A stretch of 64,000 nucleotides of DNA from Cordia subcordata (taxonomy: Eukaryota; Streptophyta; Magnoliopsida; Boraginales; Cordiaceae). The first letter of the stretch is position 1. Each line of letters starts with the position of its first letter. Made by a program: the position numbers and the translations under genes. The notes under the pieces were generated by a model. It was not told the DNA's origin and ran no database searches. It saw only the letters and a program-made list of their open reading frames with translations. This document shows, piece by piece, positions 9,586-21,405 of this stretch. The stretch is taken from positions 8,556,001-8,620,000 of the forward strand of contig JAPTOF010000015.1 in NCBI GenBank assembly GCA_028554755.1. The letters run 5' to 3'.

Positions 9586-10764
9586 TTCCTTAAGTGATCC
9601 TTAGTATTTAGGATAAAACATTTACAACCAAATACTTTAAAGTATGATATTTTAGGTGTTTTACCATGACATAATTCATATGGAGTTTTATTTAAGATAG
9701 GCCTAATCAATACTCTATTTTGCACATAGCATGCAGTATTTATGGCTTCACTCCAAAAATATGTTAGCAAGTTGTGTTCTTTTAGCATAGTCCTTGCCAT
9801 TTCTTGTAGTGTACAATTCTTCCTCTCTACTACCCCATTTTGTTGAGGAGTATGAGGGGCTAAAAAGTTATGCTCAATGCCATGTTCATCACAAAAAATT
9901 CATGAGAGGAGTATTCACATATTCGGTACCATTGTCACTATGAATGCAAGTTATAAAATATCCTTTCTCATTTTGCACTTTTCTACACAATCTTGCAAAT
10001 TCATTGAAGGTATCATTTTTATGTGCAAGAAACATGACCCATGTAAATCTAGTGTAATCATCTACTACAACAATGCTTTGTTTGTTATAGTCTTATTTTA
10101 AGATACTTATCCTATTGAAATGAAGGTACATCTTATAAGATTTAAGAAATCTTTTCATGCATCCTATGAAAATTCAAAACAAAACCATACTTTTTATCTT
10201 ATAAGAAATAAGCAATCATTCCTATCTTATTCTTTACAACTATAGATGCATAGTGTATATGATAAGATATCTTAAATCTTATAAGATATCTCCAAATTTC
10301 AATAGGATAAGCATCTTAAAATAAGATCATTCCAAACAGGCTACAAATGTATACCTAGATCCTCCTAAGCTTGCCACATCAATGGGTCCAAATAAATCCA
10401 TATGTAATTGTTGCAATGCTCTATTTGTTGAAACTTTATTTAGGGATTTGAAAGATGTCTTATGTTGTTTTCCTAATTGGCAAGCATCACAAATTTTGTC
10501 TTTTTCAAATTTAAGCTTTGGCAAGTCTCTAACTAGTTCATGCTTAGACAAATCATTCAATAAGCTCATGCTAGCATGTCCTAATCTTCTATGCCATAAC
10601 CATGCATTATCATGCACAACGGATAAGCATTTTACATGTTGACATATAAGTTGGTCAATTTCAACAGTGTAAACATTTTCATTTCTCTTAGCTACAAATA
10701 ATATATTATCATTTCCATACTCATAGACAATGCATCTGGAGGATTGCTTTGTGACCTTTGTCAC
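9586..10764 (-). pseudogene. Copia-B integrase, split by a MITE and 3'-truncated
   Basis: At 10341-10764 the GAG-pre-integrase domain is clear: LWHRRLGHASM and CDACQLGKQHKTSFKS supply the zinc ligands, followed by LQQLHMDLFGP with the first catalytic aspartate and the GGSRYTFV strand. The MITE follows. Beyond it, 10072-9586 resumes with VDDYTRFTWV, SDNGTEY (second catalytic aspartate) and the block MARTMLKEHNLLTYFWSEAI. The sequence then ends at KVFGCKCFILNTKDHL where E1-derived DNA begins. Integrase would insert the cDNA into the host chromosome; this copy is dead. Confidence 0.87.
10073..10340. mobile_element. MITE-like element, about 268 bp
   Basis: Inverted repeats of 31 bp match at 30 positions: 10091-10121 begins TCTTATTTTAAGATACTTAT and 10296-10326 is its reverse complement. 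Weaker matching extends outwards to TGTTTG. It is flanked by imperfect 8-bp repeats, ctacaaca (10065-10072) and ctacaaat (10341-10348), 6 of 8 identical. It sits exactly between two contiguous blocks of the integrase, and one copy of the repeat would restore continuity. The 8-bp duplication suggests a hAT-type MITE. No coding capacity. Confidence 0.8.
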
Positions 10765-10975
10765 ATAGTTGGCTAATGTTAAGGAAATTAAATTTTAAAC
10801 CTTCTACAAGTAAGACATTATGTATAGCAAGAGAGCTTTTGTTACCGATGCTTTCTTTTCCAATAATTTTTCCTTTTCCATTGTTTCCAAAGGTAACGTC
10901 TCCTCCTTTTGCCCTTTTTAATTTGTAGAAGAGTGAAGAGTTTCCCGTCATGTGCTTGGAACAACCACTATCCAA
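10721..10975 (-). pseudogene. Copia-B aspartic protease
   Basis: Contains LDSGCSKHMTG, the copia protease active site (DSG), followed by VTFGNNGKGKIIGKESIG and LLVEGLKFNFLNISQLCDKGH, which end the domain and lead to the integrase. The following integrase frame overlaps at 10721-10764, so a frameshift lies here. The region between gag and protease (10976-11146) reads as degenerate linker with several stops. Confidence 0.82.
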
Positions 10976-11146
10976 GATCCATTTTATTTTGCTTGGTTTG
11001 CCTTCATTGGATACCTATACACATGAAATTCAAATGCAATTCTTTATTTTGGGGTCCCCAACACCTTGGGTCCTTGGTGTTAGTTTCAATTTTTGTTTTT
11101 GACCACCCATTTTGGTCTTTGCCAATACGGAACAAGTGATCCTCTA

Positions 11147-12414
11147 TCACGAATTTTCCAAAAGAGAGACATTTTCCTCTTTCAAAATTTCTTTTTGTTC
11201 AAGAACAAGTTTCAATCTCCTATGCATTTGCTTGTTTTTTGCCAAAGCTAAAGATAAATCACCATGTAATTTGGCAAATGCATCTTTTAATTCATCAAAG
11301 CTATATTCCTCTTCCTCTTCTTCACTAGATGAGTAATAGATAGATGGAGAAGGTGAAGACAGTACCTCATCCTCATTGGCCATGAAGCAAAAGTTGGCTA
11401 CCTCATGTTGCTCTTCCTCATCTTCTTCGCTTTCGGAGAAGTCCCACGTGGCTTTGAGTGCCTTACTTTCTTTCTTCTTTGAAAGCTTTGGACAATTTGC
11501 TTTTATGTGTCCCGGCTTGTTGCAATTAAAGCACTTCAATTCATCTTTTAAATCTTTTGTCTTTTTGAATTCTTTGCCTTCTTTTCCTTTCTTCTTCCAA
11601 CTTGTATTGCTTGAAGAGGCCCCTTTCCTCATCTTTCTAAATTTCATAAATCTTTTGAAATTTCGGGCAAAAAGTGCAATTTCTTCATCTTTTGGGTCCT
11701 CATATCTTCCTCATCATCACCTGATGAGCACTTTGATGCAATGAGGGCAATGGACTTCTTTGCTTTCTTCTCTTCTTCTTCATGGTCCTTTATCTCAAGC
11801 TCATGAGTCATGAGTGACCCAATGAGCTCATTGAGCTCTAATGTATTTAAGTCCTTTGCTTCCTTTATTGCCGTGACTTTTGGTTGCCATAATGATGGTA
11901 AGCTCCTTAGTACTTTCCTTACCTTCTCTACATTAGAATAATCCTTTCCAAGAGCTTTCAAACCATTAGTAATTTTAACAAATCTAGAAAACATTTGCTC
12001 AACATTCTCATTTGGAAGCATCTTAAATAATTCATATCTATGCTCAAGCATAGCAATCCTGAATTCTTTCACTTGACTAGTTCCTTCATAAGTTATTTCT
12101 AATTGGTCCCAAAGTTCTTTAGCCGAAGTGCACCCCATTACTCTAGCAAACTCGGTTGCATTCATAGCATTGAATAAATAATGTAATGCTTTTTGATTTA
12201 ACTCAAATAATTTAATATCTTCATCATTCCATTCATTTTTCGGTTTGGCTATTCTCCTATCACATTCTAATTTTGTAGGTAAAGTAGGCCTATTTTCTAT
12301 GATTTTCCAAGCTTTGTAATCATATGATTGTATAAACACTTTTATCCTCATTTTCCAAAATGCATAGTTTGTTCCACCAAAAAAGGGTGCTTGTTTAATA
12401 GAAATTCCCTCCAT
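11147..12414 (-). pseudogene. Copia-B gag, one frameshift
   Basis: Begins at the ATG 12412-12414 with MEGISIKQAPFFGGTNYAFW, the conserved copia gag start (NYxxWKxRI). The capsid includes KELWDQLEITYEGTSQVKE and RFVKITNGLKALGKDY and runs to about 11700. A one-base frameshift there moves the frame into 11147-11647, which carries a basic linker, the CCHC knuckle CFNCNKPGHIKANC and an acidic tail rich in Glu and Ser. The overlap of the two frames is 4 bp. Otherwise it is the best-preserved copia gag in the window. Confidence 0.88.
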
Positions 12415-12460
12415 ATTTGCTAGAAATTCTACTAGTTGTTAAACTATAGGTAGAACCCTA

Positions 12461-12472
12461 GCTCTGATACCA
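12461..12472 (-). promoter_or_regulatory. Copia-B primer binding site
   Basis: Minus strand reads TGGTATCAGAGC, complementary to initiator Met-tRNA, two bases from the LTR fragment and about 45 bp ahead of the gag ATG. Confidence 0.9.
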
Positions 12473-12474
12473 AA

Positions 12475-12740
12475 TGTGGGTGCAAATATCTTAAGGGGGG
12501 GTGAATTAAGATATAATCACTAATTTTTGTTTAAAAAAATTTCTCAGAAAATTAACAACTCCTTACAATCAATATATCAAACACAATGTAAGCAATATAA
12601 GCAAGTATAAGAATGGAAGTATAAGGAGAAGAGAAACAAACGATTTAAGGTGGTTCGGCCGAGCCTACGTCCACGGCCTAAGGATGCTCCCCTTAGGACT
12701 TCAAAAATCTCCACTATAATGCTTCTTCAAATCTTGTGCA
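12475..12740 (-). repeat. Copia-B 5' LTR, 3' part only
   Basis: Terminal part of an LTR next to the PBS; in element orientation it ends CTTAAGATATTTGCACCCACA. It includes the C-rich stretch opposite aaggggggg (12494-12500) and the block gtggttcggccgagcctacg. It stops near 12740, where Copia-D integrase starts, so most of the LTR is missing. The exact right edge is uncertain by about 20 bp. Confidence 0.7.
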
Positions 12741-13237
12741 TTAATAGTAGCGGGTTGCCTTCCCTTTTCCTTATCAACAGGTATTTCTAAAGACTCATCA
12801 AGAATCTCTTTAAGAGTAACTCCAGATTCTGGTGCTTTTTGGATCACCGTATCATCTTCAGAGTATCTAGCATGTGTGCTAATAAGCACCTTCTACTCCT
12901 TGGGATTATAAAAGATCCTATCTTTAGTTCCCATAGAATACCTAATGAAATAGCACAATTCAGACCTAGATTCCAACTTTGTAGCAGAGTTACTTAGCAC
13001 ATAAGCTAGACATCCCCAAATGCATAAATGACTCAAGGTGGGCTTGTTTCTCATCCACATTTCATAAGGTATCTTAGGCACTGATTTAGATGCTACCATA
13101 TTCAAAACATAAACTACCATATCAAGGGCATACCCCCAAAAGGATAAAGGAAATGATGCATGAGACATCATTGACCTTACCATTTCTAAGAGGGTACGAT
13201 TTCTCCTTTCTGCCACACCATTCTGTTAGAGAATGCT
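12741..13237 (-). pseudogene. Copia-D integrase C-terminal scrap
   Basis: Reads [20 protein letters not shown] (the region of the third catalytic residue), then [38 protein letters not shown] and, after one TAG at about 12893, LISTHARYSEDD. It is the same family as Copia-A (compare 568-1000) and carries part of the block that Copia-A lost. It is cut at 13238 by the E2 LTR, and a stop precedes QNGVAE. An isolated fragment between two larger elements. Confidence 0.85.
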
Positions 13238-15339
13238 TGATGCAGTCAACTACGCCACGATCCCTTGCTACGTGAGATAATCCCTAAATTCACCTAAAAG
13301 ATATTTGATACGCTATCTCGCAGCACAAGCCTAAATAGCCTGCAAGCACATGGTTTGTGTGTAGTATAGTGTGTGCCAGTATGGGGTCGAATCCACAGGG
13401 AAGCCTAACGTGTATGGCATCTTAAGCTACATGCGTCTTAAGAGCTACATGTTGGGTCCCTAAACTATGATGTTTTGGGGGTTTTTGGTTTAAAGAGAGC
13501 TCAGAAAATATAAACCTAATCTAAAGGCAAGGAAATAAAAGATGTGTGGTGTGTGACGGGGGAATCAAGTAATGTAAGGGGATGCAAACGTCAGAAATGG
13601 GGAACTATGGTGATTATGTCTTGTTTATGAGTGACTACTATGTCATTGTAGGGTTATTTGATGGATTATACTAAGTGCTCTAATCTAGACCTATAATTAG
13701 CCTCTTAATTGGTACCCTAAGCCTTAGTATGGGTTCGTCCCTAGGTTGTGATGCCTAGCAGTATGGCGTGGTCTTTATGACTTAGGAATTAGGGCTAGCC
13801 AATAAGGTTCTAGGTGAGTGTAGATTGATCTAACCCCAGCACTTAGTCCACTAATTAGTTCCCCAATTTGACTGTAAGACTCAGTGGGAGTCCATCTCTA
13901 AGCTTCGCCCCACTTAGAGTTATAGCATGGTCCTTATGAACTTAAGGTGTTAGGGTGGACTAACTAGCCTTCCTAAGTGAACTAAGGTCAACTAAACCAA
14001 TCCAGACTTCTATTGGTTGGAGTTAAAGCCAAAGGGGACTCGACCTAGGCTAGTTACTAGTTATTCGAGAATTCTCTAGAATATCTACTACTAAATATAT
14101 AGACATGCTTAGATTACACCAATTTAAGTAATAGCACCAGACATGTAAGCAATAGAAGCTATTTAGTATGCTAACACACACATAGACATGTATATAGTCA
14201 TATCAACTTTATGTTATCACCACACAAACACATAGACATGCTAGCATAATGATTTAGAAATGGTTAATAGCACAATAGACTTTAATATACATATGTTGCA
14301 TCATTGAGGCATTTCAACAAATACATAGACATGTATGTAAAATAGCCTTTGAAACCCTAAGCATAAAGCATATATACATAAATCTATCAAGTTCTCATTA
14401 ACAAAAAGAGTAGTAATCAATCCATAAATACTAGAATAATCACCCTACATAACTCTAATCAAACATAATTAGACTTAGGGTAAAAGAGAGATGCTCTTCT
14501 ATCCATAGCTAAGCTTTACAATCTATAAGCTATGCCCCAAATTCTAGTGTTTAATCCTCTTGGATCCTTGATTCGAAGTGTTAAATGTGTTTAGAAGTGA
14601 GTGTGTGAGGTGATTTTTGGTGGATTTTGGGCTTAGGGAAATGGGTGGTTGATTTGGTTAGTGTTCTTCTTAAAAAATGGCTGAAAAGTGGCTTAAATAG
14701 AGCTGTCAACGCATCCAGCCGGGGGCCCAACCGGTTGACCGGCTTTGGGGCTAATTCATTCACCCAAAATTGGCCCAGATTCTGATTTGGCCGGTCAACC
14801 TAGCTAGGTCGACTGGCCTTGACAAAAGCTCAACCGGTCTTGATAGTAAACTGTTCATATCTAGCTCATTTTGTTTCCAATTCGCGCACCGTTTTTTCTT
14901 TGGCTTCGTATCGTCATGGGGGATCTCCTAAGCCATCTTTTGTACCCTAAAACATGTCCAAAATTTTTCCGTGTCCTTTTTGGTTGCAAGCTCCGAATTT
15001 GGATCATGTTGCGCTTGGTTTCGCCTTAGTGGATTCTTCCTGCACCCAGCCACTTTCAAATGTACTTTTCTTCATTCATTTATGTCTAAAACACCCTTGG
15101 CTTTGTTCCACACACCAAGCACCCTCAATTAATCTCCAATTATCTTCCCGTATCTCACCTAAAATAAGCAATAAACGTGCATTAGTGTAGCATTTAAGTC
15201 TTAACTTCAACTATAAACATGTAAATCCTAATGTGCACCAGTATGACCTAAATGCTATACTAATGCATTAAATGAAAATCAAAACACCTCAAAATAAGTT
15301 TATACTTGCAATATATAAATACATAAAACAAACACATCA
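13238..15339 (-). repeat. gypsy E2 3' LTR
   Basis: 2102 bp with TGATG (13238) and CATCA (15335-15339) ends, followed by the polypurine tract, so it is the 3' LTR of a minus-strand element. The first 250 bp differ strongly from the other gypsy LTRs; the middle and end match E1 (6786-8243). A TATA-like CTATTTAAGCC lies opposite about 14692-14702, with GGTTGACC/GGTCAACC-type palindromes upstream at 14720-14840. It is inserted in Copia-D integrase. Confidence 0.82.
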
Positions 15340-16745
15340 ACACCCCAAACCTTCTCCTTGCTTGTCCCTAAGTAAGCCAAAACTTAAGTTTACCTCCAAA
15401 GTCGATACAAAGGGTTGCCTAAAGAATTGACTCCCAATCACAGTTAGCCTAAGAAGTATGAAGGGGGCATTCCTATTGTAGAGAGATCCTCAAGTCTCTT
15501 CGGATCCTACCTCTACTTATAAAGGGCCTCAAACCTCGTGGGAAGTTCCCAACTAGCCAGACCACCACAAGCCTAGGATTCTAACACACGTACTCGGGAT
15601 GTTGAGATTTCGTGCCCCGTCAACTAACATGGCCTCCCCAACATGCACAAAGCCTCAAAAACAAGAAGAGAGAGAATATACATATATAATGGCTTATAAA
15701 AGGCCTTATTCACATATCTACATAGAGGATAGCTAGTGCTAAGTTGACATTGTGTCGCTTATGCACTTATTCACAAAACTTTTTGGTGCCTTTGGCTTTT
15801 TCTCTTTTTCACATTTTTTTTTATATTTTGCACCTTTTTGCCTTTTTCAATTTTTTGGATTTTTCATGCTTTTTATTGAATTCACACAAAAAGAAAAGAA
15901 AAAGAAAGGCTTTAGCACATAAAAAAGAACCAATCAAGAAAGGGGCACTCATATCAAAAGCCTTTTTCAACACTTCTTCCAACCAAGCCATAGGATAGCT
16001 ACAAGGTGCATTATCAGAGGCATTCACTCCCCATAACTTTGAAGGGCATCTCCTTTAAGACCCAATTTTCAATGCACTCTATTCATTTTCCCACAATGTT
16101 ACTCATATTCAACAATCAATTGAGTCAACCACAATAGCTAACATAGCGATCAACCAAGAAATAAACAACTCAATAGGCATAAAAATAAAAAAAAAATTTT
16201 CCATTTCAAAGCACATATTGCAATCTACCTTATGCAAAGTATATAACAAGAAAACTAAACTCTCACACCCCTAAACCTAAACTTTGCTTGTCCTCAAGAA
16301 AATAGAAAAAAAACACAAACAAGCAAATAGGCGATATAAAGCAAGTAAGGGTGATAGGGACGGGGTAGATATATTGAAACAAGTGGAGAAAGGATAGATA
16401 CAACCTTGCATTCTTTGAAGCTCTTCGATACCAATGGATAATGATTCAACTACTAATCCCTGTCTCTTGACAAATCATAAACACTCAAAGCACACAATTA
16501 GTAGCATTGCCATGCGAGCTTGCATTGGGATCATCAAATGATAAACAAGGTGTATAAAGAATGGGAAATGATAGAAGTGAGGATCAACACTTGGGCGGGT
16601 GAAAAAAAGAAAGCAAACGAAAAGAAAAATGGAAATCAAAGAACGATAATACTAAAAGCAAATAAAAGAAAAGGAAAAGCAAGGAAAGCAAATGAAATAT
16701 AAACATGTCTAGAGTGCCTCCTAACAATGCTAGATTTAACGTCTC
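15340..16745 (-). other. E2 PPT and non-coding 3' region
   Basis: Opens with the PPT (minus strand of 15340-15365, AGGAGAAGGTTTGGGGTGT). It then carries the common gypsy 3' region with pyrimidine-rich (15790-15870) and purine-rich (15889-15908) blocks and the hairpin at 15741-15760. No gene recognised; the small reading frames are low-complexity by-products. Confidence 0.7.
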
Positions 16746-16808
16746 CAGGCGGGCGCTAGTGTTAGAGTAATACATGTTTAAAATTGCAAGGCACAAATTG
16801 GTAGATAT

Positions 16809-17656
16809 TCAACCAAGTGCATATAATAGAAGGAAAAGGGTCGTGCAACAAATGATAGACAATGGATGCACAATGCACCCCTTTTTTAACTTCCATCCCA
16901 GAACATCAAATGAAAATGTGTGCGCAAGTGTGAAAGGTGTCATGCTTAAACGTGGAAGATCATGCCCCACTTGCTCTTTAACTAACCACCATATGGCCTT
17001 CTTTTCATAATCAAGGGCTAGGAACACACGCTCTTTATGGGTCAAAGATAAGTTAAATGCATGCAACATAGGAAACGTGCTTGCTAACCCTAGATGAAAA
17101 TGTTCTATGCACGAAGGCATGAACGTGAGCTCCAAAGAGGGAGACTCAACGGAATAGGAAAGAGGGGTTGAAACAACTCTCGGAGAAGGAAGGGCAAGGG
17201 TAAGGGATGATGAAGTACTACACTCTTCCTCTCCACAACATATAACATGTTCAAGCCTAGGTCACTCTAACCCCTTGTGAGGGGTGGATTCGATCCTTAT
17301 GGGCTCTATTTCCATCAATGAATCATCAAACATCCAAAGAGACCCATAGATCATTCTTCCAAGCACACCAATTTTTTTTTTTGTGTCTTCTTAGAGTTGC
17401 TATTCTCTTCAATATCATGATTCTTAACTCCAAGAGACGTATCATCTAAAACCTCCAAAATTGATGTCTTGTTTTCCCCAATGGATGACTTTAAACCTTT
17501 ACTAGCAAAAGTCTCTTTAAATTCAATAATACATTCATCACTAGTAGGTACCATCTCACTATCATGCTTCTCATACGGGGTAGACACACATAGAGGGGGC
17601 AATAGAGATTCAGAGGATTTCGGGTCATCGATGCATGAATGCTCAAGGGAGGTGTG
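16809..17656 (-). pseudogene. ORF of unknown function downstream of pol in E2 (env-position)
   Basis: Two adjoining minus-strand frames form one degenerate protein of roughly 280 residues. 17656-17351 reads LEHSCIDDPKSSESLLPPLC through VLDDTSLGVKNHDIEEN. After a frameshift near 17350, the second part (about 17350-16809) runs through LWMFDDSLMEIEPIRIESTP and one TGA, then MPSCIEHFHLGLASTFPMLH to the C-terminus. The last 20 residues (about HPLSIICCTTLFLLLYALG) form a hydrophobic, membrane-span-like tail. It lies between the pol position and the non-coding 3' region, where Athila-type elements carry an env-like gene. I see no other env hallmark, so the role is unknown. Copia-C truncates the 5' end. 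Confidence 0.45.
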
Positions 17657-18650
17657 TGAAGGAATTATGTGAAACTTTTTCACAAATTCTTCCAGGATCA
17701 GGCTCTTGAAAATTAAAATTTTTAAGAAGAACATGAGAAATACCTAAAGTAATGTCGTGGGTTCTTGATGAGTAGCCTTGCAGAGGATTGATCTTCCTCC
17801 TCTTTGTACGCAACCAAGAAATAATGATGGAGGCTAGGGTTTTTAAGGGAGGAGGAATATTTTTCTCTGTAGTAAAATTGATAACCCCTTAATTAATAAT
17901 ACGTGCAATACCTCTTCTTTTATAGAACAAAAGGAGTTGGGCTTGATAAGTCCTAGACTCATTTCCTCTAACCCAATTGGCCCAAACCTTTTAACCCAAT
18001 TAGGAATTAAATCTCTATTTATTTCTTAACCCATTTAGCCCAAAATTTAATTCATGCCATATTTTTCTGTGCTAGCAGGAAATAGATGAAATTAAATCCA
18101 TGACCTTATAATAATTAATATTAAATATTTAATTTCTAATTAAATATTCAAATACATTAATTATTAATTCCTTTATTTAATTCACAATTAAATAATGGAA
18201 CATTTAATTCTCAATTAAATATAATAGATCAATCCATCAATAAAATTCTCAACCTTTTGCGTGACTCTGTAGGTTCAAACTTAAGCCGGTAATACAAGGA
18301 CAATCTTTGTACTAATCAGAGACATCGTCAGCAACGCTTCTTGACGTCCAGATAATCTGAAAAATTGCAAGAAAACTATCAATAAACTTGGGCACTATGG
18401 CATATCCTCTATGACCCTCGATATTCCAAAATGACCCTGGGAGCATGGTCAACTGTCAAACCCCTAATTAGTTATTTCATATCAAGTCCTAATCTTGTCA
18501 TGACTTATCACGACACATCTCCGTGACACTTCACGCAGAAAGCTTTGGCCAAAGACTTAATGAGTTAGGACTAGGAGGAACATCATTCTCCAAATACCTG
18601 GAGTGGGTCAATCCTACCTTGTCCTGCACATTGGCTTCACGACACTTGCT
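17657..18650 (-). repeat. Copia-C 3' LTR fragment
   Basis: Last 994 bp (element orientation) of a Copia-A-family LTR, with its end at TGAAGGAATTATG (17657). At 18650 it switches abruptly from mid-LTR sequence (cacgacacttgctc) to gag sequence, so about 500 bp of LTR plus protease, integrase, RT and RNase H are gone. The TATA box lies opposite about 17936-17945. Confidence 0.85.
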
Positions 18651-18868
18651 CAACCGTAACTCTATCATCAAGCCATTTTTTATGGCGTCGATGATCCGCT
18701 ACAAGTGCATTAGCGGCAGGCTTCACAAGTGCTGGATCAGTAAAAACATACAAGATACGTTCATGTTCAAGTACAATGCGCGACCTTCGATACCAACTAT
18801 TGAAGTTGGGCCTAGTGAGCTTCTCACTTTCCAATAGTCATCTTAAAGACAACATGTTAGCCATTAAA
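18651..18868 (-). pseudogene. Copia-C gag N-terminal remnant
   Basis: The ATG at 18866-18868 begins MANMLSLR then a stop; the frame goes on as ESEKLTRPNFNSWYRRSRIV and HRRHKKWLDDRV. It matches the first 70 codons of Copia-A gag and is more complete after ILYVF. It is cut at 18651 by the junction to LTR sequence. Confidence 0.82.
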
Positions 18869-19057
18869 TCTGCAAATAATTGACATAATAAGAATAAATA
18901 ATCTATTGTCAATATAAGTTATTAATTTTTCCAAAAGATATGGGCTAATATCTAATAGATCCTCCCACTATTTTGTTCAGACTATTAGCCCTTATCTACA
19001 GCCCAAAGGGATTTTTGAAAAATAAACCCCTTTAGTAGGTACCGAGATCCAAAATAA

Positions 19058-19096
19058 TGTACATAGGCCCGACTGAGGCCGGCCAACCTATGGACA
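19058..19096. other. leader hairpin 1 (Copia-C)
   Basis: Arms TGTACATAGG (19058-19067) and CCTATGGACA (19087-19096); loop cccgactgaggccggccaa (19068-19086). The loop palindrome here is GGCCGGCC where Copia-A has TTGGCCAA: the sequence changed but self-complementarity was kept. Confidence 0.7.
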
Positions 19097-19250
19097 CTGC
19101 TTAGTAGGTTCATAACCAATTACTTCCCCAAGTAACTCCCAGTATTTTGTTCTGCCCTAAGCATCTCTTCAGCAGGACTAAAGTCTTCCACTGAAAAGCT
19201 TGGTTAGGTTAACTATTAACATGGACTCCCAAGGTTTTCCTCCGACCCCA

Positions 19251-19287
19251 ATGAGTAGACCCGACTGAGGTCGGCCCACCTACTCAT
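19251..19287. other. leader hairpin 2 (Copia-C)
   Basis: Stem ATGAGTAG (19251-19258) with CTACTCAT (19280-19287), loop 19259-19279 with the same cccgactgaggtc core as the other three hairpins. Confidence 0.7.
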
Positions 19288-20416
19288 CAGTCCGAAGGGA
19301 TTCCAAAGGTCTCATTTAGTAAATAATAATTCCAATATTCCAATAAAAGCCAAGCCTAAGGGCCTCCAACATTTATTAGAGTATTGGGCCCAATATCATT
19401 TACTTTAATGGGAGGCAATGATTTGGACATTCCTATGTCCAAGTGACTTTAAGGACCTAATAAATTTTAGGGGATTTATTTGATTAAAAGAGCGTGCTTG
19501 TTTAATAGCCAAACCTTTAATTATCCAGTTAATTAATCGATTGGCATACAAAACAACATATAAATCAACATATATAAGCACATGTAGGTGGTTATGGGCT
19601 ATCTTAGTATGGCCCACTGGAGCCATCTGGGCCACTTTATCATGCAAAACTAAATTATTTCATTTTAATTTTGGGAAACCTGGACAGGCCCAGCCCTTCA
19701 GCTTCTTGGTCTTCAGTTCGTCATCTTGATTGTGCTAAAAATTACTAATTGCATCGTAATTAGTAAGAACTCCTTCTAAAGACATCACTTTGGAGAAGAT
19801 TTTACAACCATATTTGAGAGAAGGCTGGGCTCACAGGCCCAAACTAAAAGCCCATAAATTAAATACAATAATTAATAAATATAATGCAGTAATAAACATG
19901 ATATACAAGCCCATAACCACCTCATAATATGTCATACATCAAAATAAAAGAGCATAAACATTTTCATGATTTTATCGCACAATAATTAGATCAATTTAAT
20001 CAAATTAAATTGACCTTACCAAATAATTTAAACTTCTTTTTAAATTATTTGGGGTCAAAATCCCAATTTTGACAAATTCGAGACTTGCCCAATTAAATAA
20101 ACTAATTTTGAGACTATTAGGGTCAAAAATAAAATTTTCAAAAAATTTTGGGCCTACCCAAATAATTAAAAAAATTTAAAAAAAAAAATTAATTGGGCGT
20201 CAAAAATATATTTTTGAAAAATAATAAATTTTAAAAAAAATATCAAATATTTATTACAAATGAAAAATCTACTTTATCAAATAAAATAGTTTGTAAGCAA
20301 ATAAACAATTTATTTGTATGTACAAGCAATTAACATTTAAGTAGATAATATATATCTATTGTTATAATTGATTTAATTAGTCATACTAATTAAAATATGT
20401 TTATAATTCTGCCAAA

Positions 20417-20418
<2 letters not shown>

Positions 20419-20469
<51 letters not shown>
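20419..20469. repeat. (AT)n microsatellite, about 51 bp
   Basis: Uninterrupted AT dinucleotide tract in the Copia-C leader; shorter AT tracts lie at 21246-21270 and 21372-21402. Confidence 0.92.
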
Positions 20470-20473
<4 letters not shown>

Positions 20474-20504
20474 GCAAAAAGATGCAAGACCAAATAAGCA
20501 TGCA

Positions 20505-21369
20505 GCCAAGGTGGTAAAGACACTAAAATGCTATACAAAAGGTCCTTGGTTCAAAACTTGGCTGAGATAAATTTTAATTTCCTTTTACTTGATGCTTGCT
20601 AATAAACATATAATAAAAAAAAAACAACTTCCCCACCAGGGTTGATTAGTAGCTGGGTTGCTAGAGGGAGTAAAACCTAGGTCATACACTCAAGTTGAAT
20701 CTTGGTAGCAGCATAAAATGTGATTTCTTTTTTTTTTTTTAATTGAGCATGTAGAATATCAAAGGAAATGAATCATATTCATGGACCAAGGCTTACCAGT
20801 AGTTGGGTTGGTAAAAGCGAGCAAGACCCGGGCCATCCACACAGGTTTAAAACTTTGTAACTATAAAATGTTTTTTTTTTTGTTTTAATAAATAAAATTA
20901 TCATCATCTTTTTAGCAAAACCTTAGCCGCCTGCCACCACTCCGCTAAGCCATGGAAAAGTACGACCAACATTCTTGGTCATGAAATTTTTTTTTTAATT
21001 ATAAATTATCATTATCTTGTTAAAAGAAAATGTCCAAGCCTCCAATATGCACCCATATACCGTAGACATACACTCCCCACCAACAAACAGTCATCCACTA
21101 TGGAGATTCATCGTTGCTACCATCATATGGCTATTGTTGTGGTGAGAACAACATCTAAAAGGGAGACTCAATGCAATAGACAATATATATATATATTTTA
21201 AAGGGGACGAACGTTTCATCTCCTAAGAGAGTAGTTATTTATACATATATATATATATATATATATATATTAACTCTCAGATCTGTAAATAACTTTTACC
21301 ACCAAGCTGTACCTATTTGTTTGTTTATTTTTGTGAAATTATTTTATTAGTTATTTACAGATCTGAGAG

Positions 21370-21405
<36 letters not shown>

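Larger units (their letters stand above)
9586..12740 (-). mobile_element. Ty1/copia retrotransposon Copia-B, truncated
   Basis: A copia lineage different from Copia-A. Minus-strand order is LTR fragment (12475-12740), PBS (12461-12472), gag, protease, integrase. It is cut inside the integrase at about 9586, so RT, RNase H and the 3' LTR are missing. The leader is short (about 45 bp), in contrast to Copia-A. A MITE interrupts the integrase. Confidence 0.88.

Noticed and set aside
12494..12500. G-run as a possible polypurine tract of Copia-B
   Set aside because: It lies inside the 5' LTR next to the PBS, not upstream of a 3' LTR.
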